Shown: one piece after another, positions 44,129-52,517 of the stretch
How the letters are laid out: every line of letters begins with the position of its first letter
Position numbering within the stretch: position 1 is the first letter of the stretch
Source of the DNA: Bacteroidales bacterium UBA1715
GTDB lineage: Bacteria > Bacteroidota > Bacteroidia > Bacteroidales > UBA1715
DNA: 64,000 bases
Assembly (NCBI GenBank): GCA_002317135.1
Contig: DCIX01000032.1
Location: 1-64,000, forward strand
Direction: 5' to 3'
Translations under genes and position numbers: made by a program
The notes under the pieces: model-generated
The model's input: only the letters and a program-made list of their open reading frames with translations
The model's database searches: none
What the model was told of the DNA's origin: nothing

Positions 44129-45975
44129 TGGTATTGGAATTTTTTAAAAATATTTTCTCATTTGACTCCAACTCCCCGTTGTTGTTTACCCAATTTTATT
44201 TTTGGGCATTTTTTGCCATTGTTTTCTCTGTGTTTTCTTTATTCAAGAACAAAATTATCTTGCGAAATGCATTCATATTTTTCGTAAGCTTATTTTTCTA
44301 TTACAAAACAAGCGGATGGGCTACATTAATACTCATTTCTGCTACATTTCTAAATTACTGGATAGGTTTATCGCTATACAAAAAAGAATCAGACAAAGCA
44401 CGATTGGGATATCTGCTACTTGGTTTATGCATAAACCTTGGTATACTGAGTTATTTCAAATACGCGTATTTCTTTTCCGATATGATTTTTAACCTTATCG
44501 GTTTACAAATACCAGTAGTAAATATATTCTCAGAAATAGGGAATGTTATTGCCGGAAAACAAGCATTCTCTATCGACACAATTATACTACCTGTCGGCAT
44601 TTCGTTCTACACATTTCAATGTATCAGTTACATTATGGATGTGTTCCGTAAAAAAGTGGAACCAGTAGAAAATATTCTGAATTTTGGATTTTATGTTACA
44701 TTTTTTCCACAACTAGTAGCCGGACCTATTATCCGTGCAAGTGATTTTATACCACAGATTTACAAGAATTATTCACTATCAAGAAGACAATTCGGTATTG
44801 CTGTTTTTTGGATTTTAAATGGCTTGGCAAAAAAAATCATCCTAAGCGATTATTTAGCGGTAAATTTTGCCGACCGAGTATTCGATAACCCCTTATTATA
44901 CACCGGATTCGAAAATCTTCTCGCACTATTTGTATACTCACTACAAGTATATGCCGATTTCTCTGGCTACACCGATATTGCGATTGGCGTAGCAATGATT
45001 ATGGGATTTTATCTTCCACGAAATTTCAATTCTCCATACAAAGCAACAAACCCAGGCGAGTTTTGGAAGCGTTGGCATATATCTCTTTCAAAATGGTTAC
45101 AAGACTACCTTTATATTCCTCTTGGCGGTAATAGAACTGCATCAATTGGAACATACGCCTGCATAGCGACAATTGCTTTAGTTGGAACAATTTTATCGGG
45201 AAGTATTTGGGTTGCAATAATTTTAATTGCCATAGCTATTATTGTTACATTCTACTGTTACAAATCACCAGAAAAACGAAAATCACTTACATCCAACATG
45301 AACCGTATGAACACTATGCTTTTAGGCGGACTATGGCATGGTGCGAGTTGGAATTTTATGATTTGGGGAGGATTAAATGGAATAGGAATGATTGTGTACC
45401 GTTTTTGGAAAGATTGGGATCATCCTATGCGCCTTTTAACAATCACCCTATTAACAGTAGCTTCTTGGAAACTAGGAGAATATTTCCCCGCACCAATATG
45501 GAATATTGCATTGGTATGGTCTGGAATGATATGGACAGGAACATTTCTTCGCTTTATGTATAACTTTATTGGTTGGAAACGGGAAATACCTTGGTTAGAA
45601 CGCGTATGGGCAATATGGCTTACATTCGTGTTTATAACTTGGACCCGATTATTCTTTAGAGCAGGTTCAAACCTTTCACCTGCAGAAGCTAACGATGTTG
45701 CTTGGAACACAGCAAAAAATATGGTCAACCAAATTGGTTCTCCATGGAATTTTGAACAAATTCCTGCCATTGCAACCCACTACTCCAACATAATAGTTCT
45801 CTTTGTTTTAGGAATGATTATTCATTGGCTACCTGATAAAACAAAACGAAGCTATAGAATCGCCTTTGCCAAACTCCCATTGCCACTTATGGCAATCGTA
45901 GTTACATGTGTTGTTTTTGTTGTATATCAATTCATTACTGCAGACTTACAAAAATTTATATACTTCCAATTTTAG
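44128..45975 (+). CDS. MBOAT-family O-acyltransferase (AlgI/DltB-like)
   Basis: The 615-residue integral membrane protein has many hydrophobic segments. It contains the MBOAT core with the catalytic His in GGLWHGASWNFMIWG (about 400-415). The AlgI-type signature GPIIRASDFIPQ and the segment PGEFWKRWHISLSKWLQDYLYIPLGGNR are also present. It is expected to move acyl groups across the inner membrane to the periplasmic SGNH partners encoded just upstream. Confidence 0.93.
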   Translation: MVLEFFKNIFSFDSNSPLLFTQFYFWAFFAIVFSVFSLFKNKIILRNAFIFFVSLFFYYKTSGWATLILISATFLNYWIGLSLYKKESDKARLGYLLLGLCINLGILSYFKYAYFFSDMIFNLIGLQIPVVNIFSEIGNVIAGKQAFSIDTIILPVGISFYTFQCISYIMDVFRKKVEPVENILNFGFYVTFFPQLVAGPIIRASDFIPQIYKNYSLSRRQFGIAVFWILNGLAKKIILSDYLAVNFADRVFDNPLLYTGFENLLALFVYSLQVYADFSGYTDIAIGVAMIMGFYLPRNFNSPYKATNPGEFWKRWHISLSKWLQDYLYIPLGGNRTASIGTYACIATIALVGTILSGSIWVAIILIAIAIIVTFYCYKSPEKRKSLTSNMNRMNTMLLGGLWHGASWNFMIWGGLNGIGMIVYRFWKDWDHPMRLLTITLLTVASWKLGEYFPAPIWNIALVWSGMIWTGTFLRFMYNFIGWKREIPWLERVWAIWLTFVFITWTRLFFRAGSNLSPAEANDVAWNTAKNMVNQIGSPWNFEQIPAIATHYSNIIVLFVLGMIIHWLPDKTKRSYRIAFAKLPLPLMAIVVTCVVFVVYQFITADLQKFIYFQF

Positions 45976-45980
45976 GCACC

Positions 45981-46568
45981 CTAAATTTTAAAGCCAATAG
46001 GTTTTCTTTCGTTTTTTTTATTTTTCTCTACTTGCAATTCTGCAAGAGTTTGATTTATTAACTCTAACTGCATTGACGTATCTTCATTTATATCGTTTTG
46101 ATCGTGAAGTACTTCTTCAATATAATCCTTAAGGCTATCTAGTTTCTGAGCCATTTGATTTACTTGCAAGTTTTTAGCAACAACTACATCTGTATTCTGT
46201 TTTCGCAATAAAATAAAAGCACGCATTATATTTATATTCACCTGAATTGCAATTTCAGAATTCAAAACACTACTAAGCATTGCAACGCCTAATTCAGTAA
46301 ATACAAATGGTAAATATCTTGTTCCGCCTCTTTTGTTTGAGGTCGCAATTTGCGACCTCAAACAATCAAACTCCTCTTCTGTAACAACAAACATTGCATC
46401 TAACGGAAACCGTGCAATATTTCGTTTAACTGCTTCCTTTAAGCGTTTGGTTTCAACTTGATACAAACTAGCCAAATCCTTGTCAAGCATGACTCTTTGA
46501 CCTCGCAATTCATAAATTTTAGTTCTAATACATTCAACTGTTAGTGGTTGGTTCTCTATTTCTGACAT
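45981..46568 (-). CDS. ORF6N domain protein
   Basis: The 195-residue protein has the ORF6N DNA-binding domain (about 10-100): IYELRGQRVMLDKDLASLYQVETKRLKEAVKRN and FTELGVAMLSSVLNSE, with a coiled-coil tail. ORF6N/KilA-N domains come from phages and large viruses and are common as solo genes in Bacteroidota. A GTG at 46595 is rejected because it lies in the -7 box. It lies 6 bases from the convergent MBOAT stop. Confidence 0.9.
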   Translation of the reverse strand: MSEIENQPLTVECIRTKIYELRGQRVMLDKDLASLYQVETKRLKEAVKRNIARFPLDAMFVVTEEEFDCLRSQIATSNKRGGTRYLPFVFTELGVAMLSSVLNSEIAIQVNINIMRAFILLRKQNTDVVVAKNLQVNQMAQKLDSLKDYIEEVLHDQNDINEDTSMQLELINQTLAELQVEKNKKNERKPIGFKI

Positions 46569-46594
46569 ATCTGTATAATTTGTTTGCGGCTTCA

Positions 46595-46623
46595 CAAATA
46601 TACATAAAGCTATTCATTTTCAA
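46595..46623 (-). promoter_or_regulatory. Promoter of the ORF6N gene
   Basis: On the minus strand: -33 TTG (46623-46621), an 18-nt spacer, -7 TATATTTG (46602-46595). Confidence 0.7.
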
Positions 46624-46680
46624 TAATTTATTTCTTATACCAATTAGCAACAACTATAACTAAATCAATACAAATAAACA

Positions 46681-46715
46681 AAAAACTCCTGACCGTTTCC
46701 AGCCAGGAGTTTTTT
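46681..46715 (-). terminator. Terminator of argG
   Basis: AAAAACTCCTG pairs with CAGGAGTTTTT around a 13-base loop. It lies 20 bases after the argG stop and has T runs on both strands. Confidence 0.88.
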
Positions 46716-46734
46716 ATAGAGAATAATCAGTCGA

Positions 46735-47925
46735 TTATTTTTCGCTAACCGATGTATATAATTTAATTTGGTTTGAAAGAATCTTTGTAAATCCTTTAAC
46801 ATCTTCACCAGAGAATGCTGTATTAATTTCGCCATATTGAGCAAATTTAGCCTGCATCAAATCGTATTTAGATTCGATACCAATTACCGTGAAATTGTAA
46901 GGTTTCAATTCAACGAATACTTTACCACAAACATGTGCTTGAGAACTTTCTAAATATTTTTCAATATCTCTCATCACTGGTTCTTGATATTGAGCTTCAT
47001 GAAGCAACATACCATAGAAGTTTGCTAATTGTTCTTTCCAATATAATTGCCATTTTGTAAGGTTATGTTTTTCCAACATGTGATGTGCTTTTATAATCAC
47101 CATTGGAGCAGCAGCTTCGAATGCCACACGACCTTTAATACCAATAATTGTATCACCAATGTGCATATCGCGACCAATTGCATATTTAGATGCAATACTG
47201 TTCAAATTCTTGATGATATCAACTGGATTTTCGTAGATAACACCATCCATTGCAACCAACTCACCTTTTTCGAAAACTAATTCGATTTTACGAGGTTCTT
47301 TTTCTTCTAATTGAGAAGGATATGCATATTCAGGAATTGTTTGTTCTGAATGAAGTGTTTCCTTTCCACCGATACTTGTTCCCCAAATACCTTTGTTAAT
47401 TGAATATTCAGCTTTTTTCCAGTCAGAAACTATACCTTCTTTCTTCAAATATTCGATTTCGAATTCACGAGTAAGTTTTTCGTCGCGAACTGGAGTAAGA
47501 ATTTCGATTTCTGGGCAAATTACATTGAATGCAAGGTCAAAACGAACTTGGTCGTTTCCTGCACCTGTACTTCCGTGAATAATATAATCAGCTTTTACAT
47601 CGCGTGCATATTGAGCCAAAGCAATTGCTTGGAAAATACGCTCAGAACTTACAGATAGCGGATATGTGTTGTTTTTAAGAATGTTTCCGAAAATCATATA
47701 ACGGATACATTTCTTGTAGTATTCCGAAGAAATATCTATGCAAACATGTTTTGATACACCTAAGTTGAGTGCTTTTTCTTCAACAGTTTTCAATTCTTCT
47801 GCCGAAAAGCCACCTGTATTGATAATTACAGAATGAATGTTGTAGCCTTTTTCCTTGCTGTAATATTTTGCACAATATGAAGTATCCAAACCTCCACTGA
47901 ATGCAAGTACTGCTGTTTTTGCCAT
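46735..47925 (-). CDS. argG: Argininosuccinate synthase
   Basis: The 396-residue enzyme joins citrulline and aspartate with ATP. The P-loop-like AFSGGLDTSYC (near 8-18), GSTGAGNDQVRFD (about 115) and the segment NKGIWGTSIGG are present. It lies 19 bases after a GNAT-type gene on the same strand and is closed by a terminator, so no further arginine genes share this transcript. Confidence 0.96.
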   Translation of the reverse strand: MAKTAVLAFSGGLDTSYCAKYYSKEKGYNIHSVIINTGGFSAEELKTVEEKALNLGVSKHVCIDISSEYYKKCIRYMIFGNILKNNTYPLSVSSERIFQAIALAQYARDVKADYIIHGSTGAGNDQVRFDLAFNVICPEIEILTPVRDEKLTREFEIEYLKKEGIVSDWKKAEYSINKGIWGTSIGGKETLHSEQTIPEYAYPSQLEEKEPRKIELVFEKGELVAMDGVIYENPVDIIKNLNSIASKYAIGRDMHIGDTIIGIKGRVAFEAAAPMVIIKAHHMLEKHNLTKWQLYWKEQLANFYGMLLHEAQYQEPVMRDIEKYLESSQAHVCGKVFVELKPYNFTVIGIESKYDLMQAKFAQYGEINTAFSGEDVKGFTKILSNQIKLYTSVSEK

Positions 47926-47943
47926 AATATATTTTATTTAAAA

Positions 47944-48486
47944 CTATTTTTTTGCTTTTGGATCGAAGACCATACCAGTACATAAACAGTTGGTTCTTCC
48001 TGTTCTTTCTAAAATATCGTAGTTCGCACACGATTCACAACCTTTCCAGAATGCGTCATCGTCAGTTAGATGCACATAATTTACAGGCACATAACCCAAA
48101 CTTGTGTTAATTTTCATAACAGCTTCGCTTGTTGTCAAACCAAAAATCTTTGCGTCTGGGAACAAATCTCTCGAAAGATTAAATGCTTCTTGCTTAATTC
48201 TTGTAGCCAAACCTTGACCACGGAATTTTGGATTTACAATCAATCCAGAATTTGCAACAAACTGTCCGTGTTGCCAAGTTTCCACATAACAAAAACCTGC
48301 AATTTCATCGTTTTCGGCAAAAGCAATCACACCTTTACCTTCACGCATTTTCGAAATTATATAATTGGGTGTACGCTGAGCCAATCCGGAATTTTTCGAT
48401 TTCGAAGCCTGGTAAATCAAGTCAGAAATGGCTTGTGCATATTTTTCGTGTTCGCTATTTGCACGAACTACTCGTATCTCACTCAT
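47944..48486 (-). CDS. GNAT N-acetyltransferase with C-terminal cysteine cluster, arginine operon
   Basis: The 180-residue protein has a GNAT fold (about 1-135) with the acetyl-CoA motif NPKFRGQGLATRIKQEA (near 92-108). The last 35 residues hold four Cys in CESCANYDILERTGRTNCLC, a likely metal site. In Bacteroidota the first gene of an arginine operon is often a GNAT protein of this type, a candidate N-acetylglutamate synthase. That role is inferred from context. ATG 48486 (MSEIRVV) is preferred to 48507. Confidence 0.82.
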   Translation of the reverse strand: MSEIRVVRANSEHEKYAQAISDLIYQASKSKNSGLAQRTPNYIISKMREGKGVIAFAENDEIAGFCYVETWQHGQFVANSGLIVNPKFRGQGLATRIKQEAFNLSRDLFPDAKIFGLTTSEAVMKINTSLGYVPVNYVHLTDDDAFWKGCESCANYDILERTGRTNCLCTGMVFDPKAKK

Positions 48487-48623
48487 AATATTTATTTGTA
48501 TTTGCAAAAATCTAAAAAAAAACGGAATTTATTATGCTTCTATCTAAAATAATTCGGGAATATGACATGTAAAAATTATATCTGGAAATTATTTTTTGCA
48601 TTTCAATTAAAAAAAACGACCAA

Positions 48624-48657
48624 TTTGCTCTCTATTTATTTGAAACTCGTACTTTTG
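48624..48657 (+). promoter_or_regulatory. glgB promoter
   Basis: -33 TTTG (48624-48627), a 22-nt spacer and -7 TACTTTTG (48650-48657) lie 20 bases before the ATG. Confidence 0.65.
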
Positions 48658-48676
48658 ACCCATCAAGATTTCAGAT

Positions 48677-50671
48677 ATGAAGATTCCTTCCTATGTAGAA
48701 AACGACCCTTGGTTAAAACCGTTTGCGTCGGAGATTGTCAGTCGTTTAGAGTATATCGAATCAAAGAAGAATACTCTGCTTGCTAATAATAGCAGTTTGG
48801 AATCTTTTGCCAACGGACATTTATACTTTGGTTGCCATAAAACAGAAGATTGTTGGATTTTCCGTGAATGGGCTCCAAATGCAACCAGCGTTTGTCTTGT
48901 TGGAACTTTTTCTGATTGGGAAGAACGTGTTGAATTTGTTTTCGAAGAAAAAGATAACTGTTGGGAATTGATTGTTCCCCTAAACAGAATTCATCACGGT
49001 GATTTATATAAGCTTTCTATTTATTGGAAAGGCGGACAAGGATATAGAATTCCTGCATGGACACATCGAGTTGTTCAAGATGAACAAACTAAGATGTTCA
49101 ATGCACAAATTTGGGATGTTGAGCCATATCAATGGAAAAATCCTCTTCCTGTCATAAATCAAGCGCCTCTAATTTACGAAGCACATATTGGTATGGCAAC
49201 CGAAGAATACAAGGTTGGCACATACGCTGAATTCACAAAAAATATTTTACCTCAAATCAAAGAATCTGGCTACAATACCGTTCAGTTGATGGCTATACAG
49301 GAACACCCTTATTATGGTTCGTTTGGCTATCATGTTTCGAGTTTCTTTGCTCCTTCATCGCGTTTTGGTACGCCCGAGGAATTAAAAGAATTAATCGACA
49401 CAGCACATGGAATGGGTATGCGTGTTGTCATGGATTTAATTCATTCTCACGCAGTTAAGAATACGGTCGAAGGTTTGGGGAAATACGACGGAACCGATTA
49501 CCAATTTTTCCATAAAGGTGAAAAAGGTACTCATTCTGCATGGGATTCAAAATGTTTTAATTACGGGAAAGGCGAAGTTCTTCATTTCTTATTGTCAAAC
49601 TGTAAATATTGGTTGACAGAATTCAATTTTGATGGTTTCCGCTTCGACGGCATCACAAGTATGATGTACTGGGATCACGGATTGGGCCGTGCATTCGATT
49701 GCTACGAACGATATTTTGACGGCAACGAAGACATTGATGCCTTAGCCTACTTGGCTTTGGCCAATGGAGTTATACACGAAGTAAAACCTTCTGCTATAAC
49801 TATTGCCGAAGATATGAGCGGTATGCCTGGTCTTGGTGTTGCTCTTACCGATGGCGGTTATGGTTTTGACTACCGCTTGTCTATGGGAGTTCCAGACTAT
49901 TGGATTAAGCTATTGAAAGAATACCGTGACGAAGACTGGCAAGTTGGTAATATGTATTATGAACTAACCCAATCACGCATTGACGAAAAAGTTATTTCGT
50001 ATGCCGAATCCCACGACCAAGCATTGGTTGGCGACAAAACGATTGCCTTCCGCTTAATGGACAAGGAAATGTATAACTCCATGCATGTTGCAATTCCTAG
50101 TCTTGTAATAGACCGTGGTATGGCTCTTCATAAAGAAATTCGTCTTATGACGATTGCCACAGCACCGAATGGTTACCTAAACTTCATGGGAAACGAATTC
50201 GGTCATCCAGAATGGATAGATTTTCCACGTGAAGGTAATGGTTGGTCGTATCATTACGCCCGCCGACAATGGCACTTAAAAACAGACGAAAACCTTCGCT
50301 ATAAATTCCTTGACATTTTTGATAAAGATATGATAGGATTGATTAACAAACATCCTCATTTCTTTGACAAAAAAGCGAATTTTATACACGACAACAATAA
50401 GGATCAAATCGTTGCATTTGAACGCGATGGTCTATATTTCGTATTCTCCTTCAACCCTACCAAATCGTTCGAAGGATACGGAATTGCCATGCCCGAAGGT
50501 GAATATAAAATCGTTCTTACCAACGACTCGCTTAAATATGGCGGTTTAATGAGAATTGACGAAACATTAAGCTACTTCTCTCTCCCTGTAGACGAAGGAA
50601 TGTACGCAGAACATTATTTGCAAATGTATATTCCCAACCATACGGTTATCGTATTTGAAAAATGTAAGTAA
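48677..50671 (+). CDS. glgB: 1,4-alpha-glucan branching enzyme (GH13)
   Basis: The 664-residue enzyme makes alpha-1,6 branches in glycogen. An N-terminal CBM48-like domain (about 55-150, REWAPNATSVCLVGTFSDW) precedes the GH13 barrel. The nucleophile is Asp324 in GFRFDGITSMMY, the acid Glu378 in TIAEDMSGMPG, and the third Asp lies in YAESHDQAL. The form resembles eukaryotic-like branching enzymes (GH13_8), usual in Bacteroidota. No other glycogen gene is adjacent. Confidence 0.95.
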   Translation: MKIPSYVENDPWLKPFASEIVSRLEYIESKKNTLLANNSSLESFANGHLYFGCHKTEDCWIFREWAPNATSVCLVGTFSDWEERVEFVFEEKDNCWELIVPLNRIHHGDLYKLSIYWKGGQGYRIPAWTHRVVQDEQTKMFNAQIWDVEPYQWKNPLPVINQAPLIYEAHIGMATEEYKVGTYAEFTKNILPQIKESGYNTVQLMAIQEHPYYGSFGYHVSSFFAPSSRFGTPEELKELIDTAHGMGMRVVMDLIHSHAVKNTVEGLGKYDGTDYQFFHKGEKGTHSAWDSKCFNYGKGEVLHFLLSNCKYWLTEFNFDGFRFDGITSMMYWDHGLGRAFDCYERYFDGNEDIDALAYLALANGVIHEVKPSAITIAEDMSGMPGLGVALTDGGYGFDYRLSMGVPDYWIKLLKEYRDEDWQVGNMYYELTQSRIDEKVISYAESHDQALVGDKTIAFRLMDKEMYNSMHVAIPSLVIDRGMALHKEIRLMTIATAPNGYLNFMGNEFGHPEWIDFPREGNGWSYHYARRQWHLKTDENLRYKFLDIFDKDMIGLINKHPHFFDKKANFIHDNNKDQIVAFERDGLYFVFSFNPTKSFEGYGIAMPEGEYKIVLTNDSLKYGGLMRIDETLSYFSLPVDEGMYAEHYLQMYIPNHTVIVFEKCK

Positions 50672-50689
50672 AGCAAGGATGAAATGCAA

Positions 50690-51850
50690 CTATCGCATCA
50701 TATTACCATGAAAAGCACTAATATTAAAAATATAAGTTGTTTCTAGTCCCCAAGACATTACTTTCCCATAATCCTTATCTCGTTGATATTGTATATAAGG
50801 ACATAATCTTAAACTATTTCCTCCAGCAAGTCCGTCAAGTAAATTGACAAAAGAGAAACAATGTAAATTTGCAGAGACCCCCAATCGAAATGCTAAAAAA
50901 TCAACCTCTCCATTTTTATTTTTGTCAGAACTTGTGTAATAAACACATCCAAGAGAAATAACAGGACCAACGGAAACATATTTATTATCGATTATTTTCC
51001 TTTCATATTGGAGTGCCAAATAATTTGAGAGTATTTTTTCATTAACATTTATAGTGTCATCCTCTGTTGCAATCATAGTTTGTTTACTTATACCCCTTTG
51101 TCCTAATGTTAATGACATACCATAGCTATTTCGCCTAGAATAAAAATTCATTCCCATAAGAAAAGTACCAATTCGTTCTGCATCAAACACTGTATTCGTA
51201 GTCGGATAAAAATGAGAACATGCTCCCATAACAATCTCAAATCCACGTGGCACCGAATAATAGCCATAATTAATATTTTTTATAGAATCAGTTACCGATA
51301 TGGAAGTTAACTCTTGCTTAACATAATTATAAAATGCATCAACAGTATCTTTAATTGTACCATTACTAGAGTTTGCATAAAAATCTTTTATTTCTTTTGA
51401 TTTGTTAATTTGATATCCGTAATAACCCAAAATGTCATATCTACTATTTCCTCCTAATGTTTTAGAATAATCTAAAGTCGCTTTTCTACAATTCAATTCA
51501 CGATAGTCAAATAATGTTTGACGAAATTTAAGATTACAATCTGTCTTTAGAGAGTCGTCCACATACGAGTCATAAAGAAAAATGACAGGAGTCACTGTCC
51601 AATAAGAAAATTTTGTCGGCCATTTCATTACTTTTTCTTGGTGCTGATCATAACCTAAATGCATACCAAAACAAAATGTTGTATCATCTTCAGTTCCATG
51701 AAAGTCCTTCCAAGATAGTTCCTCTTCATCACTCCAATAGCGAAAAACGTCATTTATCTGTGCCATTGTTGAATTTGCGATTAAAGCAAAAAGTAAAACG
51801 CATAAAAAATATACAAAGGAATGTTTAAATATAAGTTTCACATTTATCAT
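50690..51850 (-). CDS. Exported hypothetical protein
   Basis: The 386-residue protein has a signal peptide (about 1-28, ending STMA-Q). The first mature segment (YWSDEEELSWKDFHG) resembles the start of DUF922-like secreted proteins, but the rest is not recognised. The C-terminal half is rich in alternating beta-strand patterns and could be an outer-membrane barrel (last residues SWGLETTYIFNISAFHGNMMR). The first 27 residues of a longer frame are hydrophobic-basic but lie before this good signal peptide, so ATG 51850 is chosen. Confidence 0.6.
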   Translation of the reverse strand: MINVKLIFKHSFVYFLCVLLFALIANSTMAQINDVFRYWSDEEELSWKDFHGTEDDTTFCFGMHLGYDQHQEKVMKWPTKFSYWTVTPVIFLYDSYVDDSLKTDCNLKFRQTLFDYRELNCRKATLDYSKTLGGNSRYDILGYYGYQINKSKEIKDFYANSSNGTIKDTVDAFYNYVKQELTSISVTDSIKNINYGYYSVPRGFEIVMGACSHFYPTTNTVFDAERIGTFLMGMNFYSRRNSYGMSLTLGQRGISKQTMIATEDDTINVNEKILSNYLALQYERKIIDNKYVSVGPVISLGCVYYTSSDKNKNGEVDFLAFRLGVSANLHCFSFVNLLDGLAGGNSLRLCPYIQYQRDKDYGKVMSWGLETTYIFNISAFHGNMMR

Positions 51851-51919
51851 ATAACAGACAATTTTTTTCTTTAAATCAACAAAAAATAGATTACTCCATT
51901 TTATAATAATAGCCAAATA

Positions 51920-51945
51920 ATAAAAAAGCAAACATAAGTTTGCTT
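51920..51945 (-). terminator. Terminator of the ilvDBH operon
   Basis: AAGCAAAC (51926-51933) pairs with GTTTGCTT (51938-51945) around ATAA, with a T run on the minus strand. It lies 18 bases after the ilvH stop. Confidence 0.85.
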
Positions 51946-51962
51946 CTTTATTTTAATATTTT

Positions 51963-52517
51963 TTATTTATCCAAAGTATAAAAATAACTATTGTTCTTAT
52001 CGTCCATATATTCATCCAATGTTTTCATTGGTTTGGTAATGATTACACGACCTGAGCGGATGAATTCTAAAATTCCAAGCGGACGAAGTTTTTCCAACAA
52101 ATCTTGTGTTTGCTGAGCCGTACCGGTTTTTTCTATCACAAAATATTCTTGCTGCATATCTAAAATACGAGCATTATTTTCACGGATAAAACGACCCATA
52201 TTTATCATTTTTATTGCAGACATTGGCATTTTATACAATGCAAGTTCTTGTGCAATAAGTTGCTCTTCTTCGTAGTAGAATGCCTTAATAACTTCTACAA
52301 GTTTATCTATTTGACTTACAACTTTCTCAACCATAGATTTTGTTGAATTTACCACAATAGTAAAACTATGGATACCCTTAATCTGTGATTCCGAAACAGT
52401 TAAACTTTCAATATTGATTTTTCGACGTGTAAAAACAATAGTGATTTTATTCAACAAACCAATATGGTTTTCTGTGAATGCCGTAATTGTATATAGTTTC
52501 TTCTCTTCCATACTCAT
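51963..52517 (-). CDS. ilvH: Acetolactate synthase small (regulatory) subunit
   Basis: The 184-residue protein has two ACT-type domains. The first begins LYTITAFTENHIGLLNKITIVFTRRKINIESLTVS and binds the feedback inhibitor valine in the family. It associates with IlvB. Its ATG shares one base with the ilvB stop. It ends the transcript: a terminator follows and ilvC is not next. Confidence 0.95.
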   Translation of the reverse strand: MSMEEKKLYTITAFTENHIGLLNKITIVFTRRKINIESLTVSESQIKGIHSFTIVVNSTKSMVEKVVSQIDKLVEVIKAFYYEEEQLIAQELALYKMPMSAIKMINMGRFIRENNARILDMQQEYFVIEKTGTAQQTQDLLEKLRPLGILEFIRSGRVIITKPMKTLDEYMDDKNNSYFYTLDK

